Source: Bacteroidales bacterium
GTDB taxonomy: Bacteria; Bacteroidota; Bacteroidia; Bacteroidales; WRLA01
Length of the DNA stretch: 44,690 nucleotides
NCBI GenBank assembly: GCA_009777825.1
Contig: WRLA01000017.1
Coordinates: forward strand, 1-44,690
Direction: 5' to 3'
The notes under the pieces were generated by a model that had not been told where the DNA came from, searched no databases, and saw nothing but the letters and a program-made list of their open reading frames with translations. A program made the translations under genes and the position numbers. Positions 27,430-35,947 of this stretch are shown piece by piece. Position 1 is the first letter of the stretch; each line of letters opens with the position of its first letter.

Positions 27430-29337
27430 TTACTCAATCAAATCCACACTCCTCTTAATAAAGTTAGTCAGCGATTCGCCGGAAAGCAGTCCTTGCGAGA
27501 GCAATGAGAGGTCAATGACCTGTTTTACCAAGCGTGTTTGTTGTGTTTCGTCTTTTTCGTTGAGGATATTGGAAATCAGCGGATGGTTGACGTTGATAAT
27601 CAGGTTCATGGCGTCGGGCATGTGCATTCCGAAACCGCCTCCGCTCAACTGTTGCAACTCTTTCATACGGCGCATAAACTCCGGACGGGTGATGAGTGCC
27701 GGCATCTCTTTCTCGCTCATGCTCTCGAAAAGAACGGTGAGATGTTGATCTTCAACGGTTTTCTCGAAGAGCGGTTTCAGTTTGTCTTTCTCTTCGTCGC
27801 TCAGTTTCGACGGCATGGCGTCTTCTTTTTCGATTAGTTTGTCAATCACGTTGGCGTCCACCCGTTGAAAACTCATCTGCTCTTTCATTTCCAAGTGGTT
27901 GAGGAAATGCTGGTCGAGGATGCCGTCCATCACTAACACGTCGTAGCCGCGTTCTTTGGCGGTTTCGACAAAGGCGTGCTGCTCTTTCGGATGGGTGGTG
28001 TAGAGATAGATGACCTTTCCGTGCTTATCTTTCTGCGTCTCTTTCACTTTCTCCTTATACTCCGACAGCGTGAAATACTTCCCTTCGATATTTTTCACCA
28101 AGGCAAACTTTTCGCCTCTTTCGTAAAACTTCTCATCGCTGAACATGCCATATTCGATGAAGGCTTTGACGTCGTCCCACTTTTTCTCAAAATCCTCGCG
28201 GTTGTTTTTGAAAATCTCTTCGAGTTTGTCGGCGACTTTTTTGGTGATGTGGCTGCTGATTTTCTTCACCTCAGCGTCGCTCTGGAGGTAACTGCGCGAG
28301 ACGTTCAGCGGGATGTCGGGCGAGTCCAAAACGCCGTGCAACAGTGTCAAAAAGTCAGGTACGATGCCCTCGACCGAGTCGGTAACGAAAACCTGATTGC
28401 AATAGAGTTGTATCTTATCTTTCTGAATACCAAAGCGTTCCGTCAGTTTCGGGAAATATAAAATTCCTGTCAGGGTGAAAGGATAATCCACATTGAGATG
28501 GATGTGGAAGAGTGGTTCTTCCCAGTTCATCGGGTAGAGTTCGTGGTAGAAGGTGGCGTAGTCTTCTTCGGTCAGTTCCGAAGGTTTGCGGATCCATGCA
28601 GGATTGGTGTTGTTGATGATGCGTTGAGTTTCAACCTCTTCGTAAATGTCGTTTCCGTCTTTGTCCTTCTCGCCCTCTTTTTTGACGTGCGTCTTTTCCA
28701 TGCCGAACTGAATCGGGACGGGCAGGAACTTGCAGTATTTTTTCAGTAAACCGAGGATGCGGTGTTCTTCCAAGAACTCTTTGCTGTCATCGTTGAGGTG
28801 GAGGATGACGGAGGTGCCGCGTTCATGTCCGGCTTTGAGGTCTTTGAGGATGTAGTTCGGACTGCCGTCGCACTCCCACTGTACGGCGCCTTCGTTGTCG
28901 CCCTCACGGTAGGTCTTAGTGTGGATTTCCACCTTGTCGGAGACCATGAAAGCGGAGTAAAACCCCAAACCGAAATGCCCGATGATGGCGCTCACCTCGT
29001 CCTGACTTTTGCCTTTGAACTTCTCCACAAACTCTTCCGCACCCGAAAAGGCTATCTGGTTGATGTACTTTCCTATCTCTTCGGCATTCATTCCTATTCC
29101 TTTATCTTTGATGGTCAGCGTCTTGGCTTTGGCGTCGAGGATGACTTCTATGGTCAGGTCGCCCAATTCGCCTTTGAACTCTCCCAAGCGGGATAAGGCT
29201 TTTAACTTCTGGGTAGCGTCCACAGCGTTGGAAATCAACTCTCTCAGAAAAATCTCATGCTCGCTGTAGAGAAACTTCTTGATAATCGGAAAAATATTCT
29301 CAGTCTTTACATTAATCTGTCCTTTTTTAGTACTCAT
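27430..29337 (-). CDS. htpG: Chaperone HtpG (bacterial Hsp90)
   Basis: HtpG is a dimeric ATP-dependent chaperone of the cytoplasm. The 635-residue protein has the GHKL ATPase domain at the N-terminus: ELISNAVDAT (33-42, with catalytic Glu33 and Mg-binding Asn37), DKGIGM and GHFGLGFYSAFMV. The middle domain includes DIPLNVSRSYLQ, with the Arg that contacts ATP. The C-terminal dimerisation domain ends NFIKRSVDLIE. A short charged stretch (KKEGEKDKDGNDIYEEVE, near residues 222-239) sits where eukaryotic Hsp90 has its linker. The leader holds AAGGTAAGATAGTT before the ATG, a weak ribosome-binding site. Confidence 0.95.
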   Translation of the reverse strand: MSTKKGQINVKTENIFPIIKKFLYSEHEIFLRELISNAVDATQKLKALSRLGEFKGELGDLTIEVILDAKAKTLTIKDKGIGMNAEEIGKYINQIAFSGAEEFVEKFKGKSQDEVSAIIGHFGLGFYSAFMVSDKVEIHTKTYREGDNEGAVQWECDGSPNYILKDLKAGHERGTSVILHLNDDSKEFLEEHRILGLLKKYCKFLPVPIQFGMEKTHVKKEGEKDKDGNDIYEEVETQRIINNTNPAWIRKPSELTEEDYATFYHELYPMNWEEPLFHIHLNVDYPFTLTGILYFPKLTERFGIQKDKIQLYCNQVFVTDSVEGIVPDFLTLLHGVLDSPDIPLNVSRSYLQSDAEVKKISSHITKKVADKLEEIFKNNREDFEKKWDDVKAFIEYGMFSDEKFYERGEKFALVKNIEGKYFTLSEYKEKVKETQKDKHGKVIYLYTTHPKEQHAFVETAKERGYDVLVMDGILDQHFLNHLEMKEQMSFQRVDANVIDKLIEKEDAMPSKLSDEEKDKLKPLFEKTVEDQHLTVLFESMSEKEMPALITRPEFMRRMKELQQLSGGGFGMHMPDAMNLIINVNHPLISNILNEKDETQQTRLVKQVIDLSLLSQGLLSGESLTNFIKRSVDLIE

Positions 29338-29444
29338 AACTATCTTACCTTATTATTTATTATTTATTATTCTTTATTAAAAATGCACTTCCGGCTTTTT
29401 CAATTTTCATGCCATTGTAAAAAAACTGTCAAAATGGCGGATTA

Positions 29445-30404
29445 TCACCTTTCCCAATCAATATCCATCATACACAGAAAATGCTTTTTCGGGCATTTTT
29501 CGTATCCGATTTTGGAGCATGGGCGACATAACAATCCTTTCACTTCCAATATTTTGGAGCGTTCGGGGTGTTGCGGCATGTAGGGGGTCATGCCGAATTG
29601 TGGGACGGTGTTTCCCCACAGCGAGACGATGTTTTTCTGAAACGCTGCCGCGATGTGCATCATGCCGGTGTCGGCGGTGATGACTTGCTGTGCCTGTCGA
29701 ATGAGCGACGCCGACTGTCCGATGTTGAACGTGCCGCAGGCGTTGAAAATCCGGCTTTCGTCTGTTTGCGCTATCAGCGCACCGTTTTCACGGTCGGCGG
29801 CGCCGCCGCAGATGACAACGGGACGGTCGAGAGAACGGCAAATCTCGACGGCTTTTTCGATCGGAATCTGTTTAGTCCGGTGCGCCCCACCAACTACTAA
29901 GACGGCATAATCGTCAAAAAAACCTTTCGGAAGGTGGGATGCGCCGATTTCGTCGCCCGGAGCGATAAAATAATCCAAACCCAAGCCGTCATTTTTTACC
30001 TGCAACGGGCGGACAGCCTCAAAATACCGCTCTACGATATGAACATCCGGCAGACGGTTTATCTTAAAGTTCACCAACAGCCATTTCTCGTAGTTCAGTT
30101 TCGGAAACGACGCGGAAGGTCTTTTTAAGGCGCACTTTATCCGTGTTGAGCGGATATTCTTGTGCAAATCAACGATGAAATCGAAATTTTCGGCTTTCAG
30201 TTCCCGAATGGTTTTGCTGAGGTCGCCGTCGAAAACGTGGATTTTGTCAATATACGGATTGTGTTCGACGACCGTCAGAAACTGTTTTTTCACCAAGAAA
30301 TGGAGTTCCACATCCGTCAATTGCTGTTTTACACAACGGATTACCGGTGTTGTCAGCACGATGTCGCCGATGGAACTAAGCCGTACGATAAGTATTCGCT
30401 GCAT
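29445..30404 (-). CDS. Family 9 glycosyltransferase (heptosyltransferase-like)
   Basis: The protein has the GT-B layout of family 9 (WaaC/WaaF-type) enzymes, which add heptose to the lipopolysaccharide core on the cytoplasmic face of the inner membrane. The start at 30404 (MQRILIVRLSSIGDIVLTTPV) gives 319 residues and a standard N-terminus; the start six codons earlier has no support. Family features are LSSIGDIVLTTPV (about 9-21), DLHKNIRS, GGAHRTKQIP, and near the C-terminus ITADTGMMHIAAAF and SLWGNTVPQFGMTPY. The end (CRPCSKIGYEKCPKKHFLCM) carries a Cys cluster often seen in these proteins. The exact sugar is not deducible. The ATG is only about 16 bases from a -7-like TACATTTG at 30427-30420, so the leader would be very short. 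Confidence 0.8.
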   Translation of the reverse strand: MQRILIVRLSSIGDIVLTTPVIRCVKQQLTDVELHFLVKKQFLTVVEHNPYIDKIHVFDGDLSKTIRELKAENFDFIVDLHKNIRSTRIKCALKRPSASFPKLNYEKWLLVNFKINRLPDVHIVERYFEAVRPLQVKNDGLGLDYFIAPGDEIGASHLPKGFFDDYAVLVVGGAHRTKQIPIEKAVEICRSLDRPVVICGGAADRENGALIAQTDESRIFNACGTFNIGQSASLIRQAQQVITADTGMMHIAAAFQKNIVSLWGNTVPQFGMTPYMPQHPERSKILEVKGLLCRPCSKIGYEKCPKKHFLCMMDIDWER

Positions 30405-30415
30405 GAAGAAAATTT

Positions 30416-30448
30416 TTTGCAAATGTATAAAATAATTTCGTACCTTTG
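30416..30448 (+). promoter_or_regulatory. Promoter of tRNA-Pro
   Basis: TTTG (30416-30419), a 21-base spacer and TACCTTTG (30441-30448) form a canonical promoter 28 bases before the tRNA. The oppositely directed -7-like box of the glycosyltransferase gene (30427-30420) lies inside it. Confidence 0.65.
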
Positions 30449-30475
30449 CACCCCATTTTCCATTATGGGAAAAAT

Positions 30476-30549
30476 CGGGGTGTGGCGCAGTTGGTTAGCG
30501 TGCTTGACTGGGGGTCAAGAGGTCGGGAGTTCAAGTCTCCCCACTCCGA
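30476..30549 (+). tRNA. tRNA-Pro (GGG)
   Basis: The acceptor arms CGGGGTG and CACTCCG pair with one G-U. The anticodon stem-loop CTTGA-CTGGGGG-TCAAG gives the anticodon GGG, and the T-arm reads GGGAGTTCAAGTCTCCC. The discriminator base is A and CCA is not encoded. Confidence 0.92.
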
Positions 30550-30601
30550 CAAGGTTAAAAGGACTGTAGTAAAATAATGTAATCCAATGACTACCGCGCA
30601 T

Positions 30602-31039
30602 TTACACGACGGCTGCCAATTCGTTGCTTATGCTATGAATGGCATTGATGATTTTATTTCGCTGCACCAAACGCGGAACGCTAATCCCTGCTGCATAATG
30701 CCCTATTTGTCGTTCATTAATTCCCGACACGCGAGCAATGGCGGAGCGGGTAAGAATGCCGTCTAAACTATGCAGCAATGCCGAAACTTCTAATATATAT
30801 TCCAATTCATATTCCCCTGACACAAGCCATTCGGGCAACGTATCCCCACATTGCAAACATCCGTCAATATGAAATTGCAGACTATTCTGAAAATCTTTTT
30901 TAAGACCTTCAATGGTTTTGTTTGTAACAACAATCATCCCGTTTAATGCCTTGTCGTCAGATACACAACTGTAATTATTGCCACTCCATCCTATTTTTAC
31001 TTCTATTTTACACATATCATTTTTTTTTATAATTATCAT
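30602..31039 (-). CDS. hicB: HicB-type antitoxin with C-terminal helix-turn-helix
   Basis: This is the predicted antitoxin that neutralises HicA and represses its own operon. The start is placed at 31039, overlapping the hicA stop as ATGA; the ATG at 31015 (MCKIEVKIGWSGNNYSC) is an equally good protein start. The first ~75 residues have the partial RNase H-like HicB fold (IGWSGNNY ... GMIVVTNKTIEGLKKDFQNSLQFHIDG). The C-terminal part (ILTRSAIARVSGINERQIGHYAAGISVPR) reads as a DNA-binding helix-turn-helix. Translational coupling to hicA is implied by the overlap. The gene ends about 50 bases from tRNA-Pro, in convergent orientation. Confidence 0.8.
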   Translation of the reverse strand: MIIIKKNDMCKIEVKIGWSGNNYSCVSDDKALNGMIVVTNKTIEGLKKDFQNSLQFHIDGCLQCGDTLPEWLVSGEYELEYILEVSALLHSLDGILTRSAIARVSGINERQIGHYAAGISVPRLVQRNKIINAIHSISNELAAVV

Positions 31040-31230
31040 CTCCATCCGGCTTGTTTCCAAATATTGTTTAAATTCTCTTGACTTACTGTTTCCGACAGTT
31101 TGCCCGTTACCGTTACCTTTGTTTTCTTTACCAGGTGTCTGAATTGGCGATGGTCTCCTTTCCAATAATCGAGATGCCAATCATGCAACTCTAACAACTT
31201 TATCACCTCTTTTACCTTATATCGTTTCAT
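31036..31230 (-). CDS. hicA: HicA-type mRNA interferase toxin
   Basis: HicA toxins are small double-stranded-RNA-binding-fold RNases that cleave mRNA when not held by HicB. The 64 residues match the family size. The motif KGDHRQFRH (about 24-32) carries the catalytic His, followed by KVTVTGK and a C-terminal helix ending KQAGWR, as in known HicA proteins. It is the first gene of the pair, has a good promoter, and its stop codon overlaps the hicB start. Confidence 0.87.
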   Translation of the reverse strand: MKRYKVKEVIKLLELHDWHLDYWKGDHRQFRHLVKKTKVTVTGKLSETVSQENLNNIWKQAGWR

Positions 31231-31249
31231 CGCCTATTATATTTGGGTG

Positions 31250-31281
31250 CAAAGGTAATAGTATTTTTACTATGATGCAAA
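31250..31281 (-). promoter_or_regulatory. Promoter of hicAB
   Basis: On the minus strand TTTG (31281-31278), a 20-base spacer and TACCTTTG (31257-31250) form a canonical promoter. The leader before the hicA ATG would be about 13 bases. Confidence 0.65.
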
Positions 31282-31351
31282 TTTTTCTGCTTTTTTTTAA
31301 GAAAGATAATAAGGATATTCTCTACCATATACACATCTCAATCCACCTCCC

Positions 31352-32737
31352 TTACAGCAGTTTCCCCGACAGAAACAGCGCCGCGACGGTAAAATAGATT
31401 ACCAATCCCGTAACATCCACCATCGTAGCGACAAAAGGCGCTGACGCTGTTGCGGGGTCGAAGCCCATTTTTTTCAATAACATCGGTATCATAGAGCCGG
31501 AAAGCGTTCCCCATAACACAATGAGAATCAACGAAACGGCAACACTGATAGCCACCCACGCCCAATACAGTCCATAGTCGTAAAGACCTGTGTACTGCCA
31601 GACATAGATGCGAATAAAACCGATACCGCCCAAGATAATCCCCAAGACAAGTCCCGATAAAATCTCTTTTCGCATCACATACCACCAATTTCTCACGGTC
31701 AACTCTCCCAGAGCGAGCGACCGGATGATAAGACTGGCTGCCTGAGAACCGGAATTGCCTCCACTCGATATAATTAATGGGATAAAGAGCGCCAGCACGA
31801 CGGCTTTGGATATTTCCATGTCGAAATAGCCCATCGCCGAAGCAGTGAACATCTCTCCTATAAAAAGTAGTACGAGCCATCCGGAACGTTTTTTGATCAT
31901 CTCAAACAATCCCGTTTTGGTGTAGGAGAGGTCTAATCCTTCCGTACCCCCGAACTTTAAGAAGTCTTCGGTGCTTTCTTCTTCAGCGATGTCCATCATG
32001 TCGTCGAAGGTAACGATGCCTAAGAGCGTCCCGTCGCTGCTGACTACCGGCAGCGCCACGCGGTCGTTGTCCTGAAACACCTTGATGGCGACTTCCTGGT
32101 CGTCATACGCGTTGAGCGCCACAAAACGGTTGTCGCTCACCTCCGAAACCATCTGTTCGGGCGAAGCCAGGATGACCTCTTTGATGCGAATGTCGTCAAT
32201 AAGTTTCCATTCGTCGTCCACGATGTAGATCACGTTGAGCGTCTCCGAATCGTGACCGAAACGGCGAATATACTCCAAGGTCTGTTGAATGGTGAAATAA
32301 GGTTTTACCGCCACGTATTCGGGGGTCATCAGACGTCCGATGCTGTCTTCGGGATAGCCCAGCAAGCGTGTCGCAATCTCGCGTTCTTCTGCCGACAGCA
32401 GTTGAATCAGTCGCTGGCTCACTTCGCCGGGGAGTTCCTCGAAAAAGGCTGTACGGTCGTCGGGGTCTAAGTCGTTGAGCAAGCCGGTAACTTTGTTGAC
32501 GTTGGTGGCTAAACCCTCGATGATGTCTTCCTGTTCGTCGTGTGAAAGGTGCTTAAACGCCTCTTTCGCCAACTCGCGCGGTAGCAACCGGAACAGAATG
32601 ATCTGGTCGCTTTTCGACAATTCTTCAATGACCTCGGCTATCTGAAACGGCTCAAGGTTGTGCAACTCTTGCTTTGCGGTTTTCCATTTTCTCTCTTCGA
32701 TCAGTTCCTGAAAACGGATTTTGATTTCATCTATCAT
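31352..32737 (-). CDS. mgtE: Magnesium transporter MgtE
   Basis: MgtE is a homodimeric inner-membrane Mg2+ channel gated by cytoplasmic Mg2+. The ATG at 32737 (MIDEIKIRFQELIEERKW) is chosen because AAGGAG lies 7 bases upstream; the in-frame TTG at 32743 is less likely. Its 461 residues show the superhelical N domain (about 1-130), a pair of CBS domains (about 130-255; IGRLMTPEYVAV and LPVVSSDGTLLGIVTFDDMMDI), and a five-helix channel domain (about 285-460). In the channel, PLIISSGGNSGSQAAS and MGFDPATASAPFVATMVD carry the pore and the conserved Asp. The leader can form two competing hairpins over the ribosome-binding site, described as a separate feature. Confidence 0.93.
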   Translation of the reverse strand: MIDEIKIRFQELIEERKWKTAKQELHNLEPFQIAEVIEELSKSDQIILFRLLPRELAKEAFKHLSHDEQEDIIEGLATNVNKVTGLLNDLDPDDRTAFFEELPGEVSQRLIQLLSAEEREIATRLLGYPEDSIGRLMTPEYVAVKPYFTIQQTLEYIRRFGHDSETLNVIYIVDDEWKLIDDIRIKEVILASPEQMVSEVSDNRFVALNAYDDQEVAIKVFQDNDRVALPVVSSDGTLLGIVTFDDMMDIAEEESTEDFLKFGGTEGLDLSYTKTGLFEMIKKRSGWLVLLFIGEMFTASAMGYFDMEISKAVVLALFIPLIISSGGNSGSQAASLIIRSLALGELTVRNWWYVMRKEILSGLVLGIILGGIGFIRIYVWQYTGLYDYGLYWAWVAISVAVSLILIVLWGTLSGSMIPMLLKKMGFDPATASAPFVATMVDVTGLVIYFTVAALFLSGKLL

Positions 32738-32743
32738 AAACAA

Positions 32744-32806
32744 TCTCCTTACAAATTTGCCTCTGTAAGGAGCAACGAAAGTCCTTACAGAGAAGTTATT
32801 ACTTCT
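32744..32806 (-). promoter_or_regulatory. Two-state hairpin leader of mgtE (candidate riboregulator)
   Basis: Reading the minus strand 5' to 3', CTCTGTAAGGA (32792-32782), a 10-base loop and TCCTTACAGAG (32771-32761) form a perfect 11-bp hairpin. The 3' part CTCCTTACA (32772-32764) can instead pair, over another 10-base loop, with TGTAAGGAG (32753-32745). That sequence contains the Shine-Dalgarno site just before the mgtE ATG. The two folds exclude each other: one leaves the ribosome-binding site free, the other buries it. A further AGAAGT-AATA-ACTTCT hairpin (32806-32791) abuts the first. I see no resemblance to the much longer M-box Mg2+ riboswitch. Regulation is inferred from pairing alone. 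Confidence 0.55.
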
Positions 32807-32916
32807 TGTTTTTTACTACAACTCGGATAAGGTCCTTCGTCCATTATGCATTAGTTTTAAAATTTGCGCGAAGATACGAAAAAAACAAATACGAATAAGA
32901 AAATTTTTTACGGATT

Positions 32917-33036
32917 ATTTTTAACGCAAAGGCGCAAAGGGTTACGCAAAGGGCGCAAGAGGTGTGTTGCAGAAAAATCAACTATTAACTCTTTGCGCCC
33001 TTTGCGTAAAAATCTTTGCGCCTTTGCGTTAAAAAT
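32917..33036. repeat. Two-step palindromic repeat before glnS
   Basis: The left half holds ATTTTTAACGCAAAGGCGCA (from 32917) and then TTACGCAAAGGGCGCAAGAG (32942-32961). The right half holds their inverted copies in mirrored order, CTCTTTGCGCCCTTTGCGTA (from 32989) and CTTTGCGCCTTTGCGTTAAA (from 33014). The centre is about 27 bases. No gene lies in it, and it would fold into a long imperfect hairpin. The rest of the mgtE-glnS gap holds the mgtE leader and the glnS promoter. Confidence 0.65.
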
Positions 33037-33082
33037 CTTTATTTGAACCCCACACAAATAGTTTCAGTTATTAAAAAAGTCG

Positions 33083-33090
33083 TACCTTTG
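33083..33090 (+). promoter_or_regulatory. Candidate -7 box of glnS
   Basis: TACCTTTG matches the Bacteroidota -7 consensus and lies 69 bases before the glnS ATG. Only a TTTC (33062-33065) sits at a suitable -33 distance. Confidence 0.45.
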
Positions 33091-33159
33091 CAAAGCGATT
33101 AATACTCTCTTTTGGTTTCCTCCGAAGGAGAAAAAAATATAAGGATTAAGGATAAATAC

Positions 33160-34848
33160 ATGAACGACAAAAAAATCGAAAGACCCACAACAGAAGAAAA
33201 ATCATTAAATTTTTTGCAACAAATCATCAAAGAGGATTTGGAAAACGGACGCCATAACGCCATCTTGACGCGTTTTCCGCCCGAACCCAACGGATACCTC
33301 CACATCGGACACGCCAAATCCATCTGTCTGAACTTCGGACTGGCGCAACAGTTCGGAGGAAAAACCAACCTCCGTTTCGACGACACCAATCCGGTGAAAG
33401 AGGATACGGAATATGTCGAATCCATCAAAGAAGACATACAATGGCTTGGTTTTCAGTGGGTTAGCGAACATTACGCTTCCGACTATTTCGAGCAGTTGTA
33501 CGACTGGGCAGTTGTGTTGATACGGAAAGGATTAGCATACGTTGACGACCAGACACAGGAAAAAATCCGCAAAAATCGTGGAACAGTTACGCAACCCGGC
33601 GTTGACAGTCCGTACCGCAACCGCAGCGTTGAGGAGAATCTGGATCTTTTCCAAAGGATGCGCGCCGGCGAATTTGAAGAGGGTGCCAAAGTGTTGCGTG
33701 CCAAGATTGACATGGCGCACCCGAACATGATGCTGCGCGATCCCATCATGTACCGCATCATCCATGCGCACCATCACCGCACCGGCGACCAATGGTGCAT
33801 CTACCCGATGTACGACTATGCGCACGGACAGTCCGACTCCTTAGAACAGATTACCCACTCCATCTGCACGCTGGAGTTCGACATCCACCGTCCTTTGTAC
33901 GACTGGTTCATCGAAAATTTGGAAATCTTCCCATCGCATCAGTACGAGTTTGCACGTTTAAACCTGACTTATACGGTCATGAGCAAACGCAAACTGTTGG
34001 AATTGGTGAAAGAAGGTTTTGTTTCGGGATGGGACGACCCGCGCATGCCGACCATCTGCGGATTGCGTCGTCGAGGTTACACGCCACGCTCCATTCGCAC
34101 CTTCTGCGAGCGCGTCGGCGTCGCCAAACGCGATAACACCATTGACGTCGGCTTGTTGGAGTATTGTATCCGCGAAGACCTGAACACGACCGCTCCGCGC
34201 GTCTTTGCCGTACTCGACCCACTGAAAATCATCATCACCAACTACCCCGAAGGGAAAACGGAAGAGATAGAGACTGAAAACAATCCGGAAAACGAAGCCT
34301 CCGGCAAACGTAAGATTCCCTTTTGCCGCGAGTTGTATATCGAAAGGAACGACTTTGAAATCGTCCCGCCGAAAAACTATTTCCGTCTGGCTCCCGAAAA
34401 AGAAGTCCGGCTGAAAGGTGCTTACATCATTAAATGCGACGACTATGCCACCGACGATAACGGCAACGTTACCGAAGTTTACTGTACCTACTACCCCGAG
34501 ACCAAAAGCGGCATGCCCGATGCCAACAGAAAAGTGAAAGGAACGTTGCATTGGGTCTCCAACCACAACCCGTTGGATATCGAAGTGCGCCTCTACGACC
34601 GTCTGTTCCTCAACGAAGACCCCGCCGCAGAAGAGAACTACATCGAAGCGCTGAACCCCGACTCATTAAAAACGCTAACACATTGTAAAGCAGAACCTTC
34701 CCTTGCTCAGGCAAAGGCGGGCGACACGTTCCAGTTTCAACGGTTAGGATATTTCTGCGTGGATGCCGACAGCGCTCCCGAAAAACTTATCTTCAACAGA
34801 ATCGTCCCGCTGAAAGATACTTGGGGAAAGGTGAATAGGGAGGGATGA
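33160..34848 (+). CDS. glnS: Glutaminyl-tRNA synthetase
   Basis: GlnRS charges tRNA-Gln directly with glutamine in the cytoplasm. The start at 33160 ([20 protein letters not shown]) gives 562 residues; the in-frame start at 33112 would add 16 residues of leader. Class I motifs are [15 protein letters not shown] (40-54, HIGH at 48-51) and VMSKRK near 274, the KMSKS equivalent. LRFDDTNP and the C-terminal beta-barrel anticodon-binding part ([21 protein letters not shown]) also fit. The insert [22 protein letters not shown] (near 363-384) is a low-complexity stretch typical of the barrel junction in Bacteroidota. It lies 108 bases before porP on the same strand. Confidence 0.95.
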   Translation: MNDKKIERPTTEEKSLNFLQQIIKEDLENGRHNAILTRFPPEPNGYLHIGHAKSICLNFGLAQQFGGKTNLRFDDTNPVKEDTEYVESIKEDIQWLGFQWVSEHYASDYFEQLYDWAVVLIRKGLAYVDDQTQEKIRKNRGTVTQPGVDSPYRNRSVEENLDLFQRMRAGEFEEGAKVLRAKIDMAHPNMMLRDPIMYRIIHAHHHRTGDQWCIYPMYDYAHGQSDSLEQITHSICTLEFDIHRPLYDWFIENLEIFPSHQYEFARLNLTYTVMSKRKLLELVKEGFVSGWDDPRMPTICGLRRRGYTPRSIRTFCERVGVAKRDNTIDVGLLEYCIREDLNTTAPRVFAVLDPLKIIITNYPEGKTEEIETENNPENEASGKRKIPFCRELYIERNDFEIVPPKNYFRLAPEKEVRLKGAYIIKCDDYATDDNGNVTEVYCTYYPETKSGMPDANRKVKGTLHWVSNHNPLDIEVRLYDRLFLNEDPAAEENYIEALNPDSLKTLTHCKAEPSLAQAKAGDTFQFQRLGYFCVDADSAPEKLIFNRIVPLKDTWGKVNREG

Positions 34849-34956
34849 AAAAAAACACATTTTTATCACTATTATGGTAAGATTAATTATGTTGTTTCAC
34901 AATTTTTTGCGTAGCACCACGTTTGTATCTATTTAAACGCCTTTTGTAATATAAAA

Positions 34957-35916
34957 ATGTTAATGGCAAAAATCAAACGAATAGCGATATATCTCTTTGT
35001 TTCTCTGGTTGTTGCGCCGAGTGTGGCGGGACAGCAGGATCCGCGTATGTCGCAAAACATGATCTTGCCCGCACTCTATAACCCGTCGGCGACGGGCTTA
35101 TCCGACGGCATTGACATCGCTTTGGTCTCGCGCACGCAGTGGGCAGGCGCCAGAGATTACGACGGCAACTCCATCGCGCCGCAAACATTTTTCGTAGCCG
35201 CCGACGCACTCATCCCGGCGATGGGCGGAGGTGTCTCGCTGGTCATGTTTAACGAAAAACTCTCCCCCATCACCCAAACAAAAGTACGGCTCAACTACGC
35301 CTACCACCTCAAAGTGAGAAAAGGAGGCATCAACCTCGGACTGATGATGGGACTTACCGACCAATCCATAGACATGGGACGCATCAATGCCGACGACACA
35401 GGCGACCCTTTCCTCCTAGCGCTGCAAAGAGAGACCTCCTCCATGAACTTCGACGCCGGACTCGGAATTTTTTATCGCATCCCCAATAAATTATATGTAG
35501 GGCTTTCCGCCATGCAATTGATGGCGACAAAAGCCCGTTACAAGACCGAATATGTGGTCTATCAAGACGCCCTAAGTCTCAATCTATCAGGAGGTTACAT
35601 CTTCTCGTTCACCTACCGTCCCGAATGGCAACTTGAGCCTAATACGTTGATGTCTTTTTCCAAAGGAATTTACCAAATGGATTTAAATTTTTTAGTCCGA
35701 TACAATAAAAAAGTATGGGGCGGCGTTGGTTATAGAATTAATGATGCAATATTAGTGATGATAGGGTTTAAAGTATATGAATTTAAATTGGGATATTCCT
35801 ACGACATCTCCACCACGCCCATGCGTAACGGAGGAACCCACGAAATTGCATTACAATACTTTTTCAAGATGGATTTCAGTCAATCGAAGAGTTATAGAAA
35901 CGTACGATACTTATAA
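34957..35916 (+). CDS. porP: PorP/SprF family type IX secretion membrane protein
   Basis: This outer-membrane beta-barrel protein belongs to the family that links the T9SS with its surface cargo. After a signal peptide (IAIYLFVSLVVAPSVAGQ) the mature start QQDPRMSQNMILPALYNPSATG is the hallmark of the family. FDAGLGIFYRIPNKLYVGLSA and the C-terminal strands ending in HEIALQYFF fit a barrel of this type. The start is ATG 34957, or ATG 34963 two codons on. It is the first gene of the porP-gldKLMN operon, with gldK 31 bases downstream. The 108-base stretch before it has no promoter that I find convincing. Confidence 0.9.
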   Translation: MLMAKIKRIAIYLFVSLVVAPSVAGQQDPRMSQNMILPALYNPSATGLSDGIDIALVSRTQWAGARDYDGNSIAPQTFFVAADALIPAMGGGVSLVMFNEKLSPITQTKVRLNYAYHLKVRKGGINLGLMMGLTDQSIDMGRINADDTGDPFLLALQRETSSMNFDAGLGIFYRIPNKLYVGLSAMQLMATKARYKTEYVVYQDALSLNLSGGYIFSFTYRPEWQLEPNTLMSFSKGIYQMDLNFLVRYNKKVWGGVGYRINDAILVMIGFKVYEFKLGYSYDISTTPMRNGGTHEIALQYFFKMDFSQSKSYRNVRYL

Positions 35917-35947
35917 ATTATAAATTAAAAATTGAAATAAACAGAAT

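Noticed and set aside
32744..32880. M-box magnesium riboswitch before mgtE
   Set aside because: The leader is too short and I see none of the multi-helix M-box architecture; the two-hairpin switch is a different arrangement.
33958..34566. 202-codon minus-strand frame opposite glnS
   Set aside because: It lies wholly within a well-supported synthetase gene, on the opposite strand, with no promoter and no recognisable domain.
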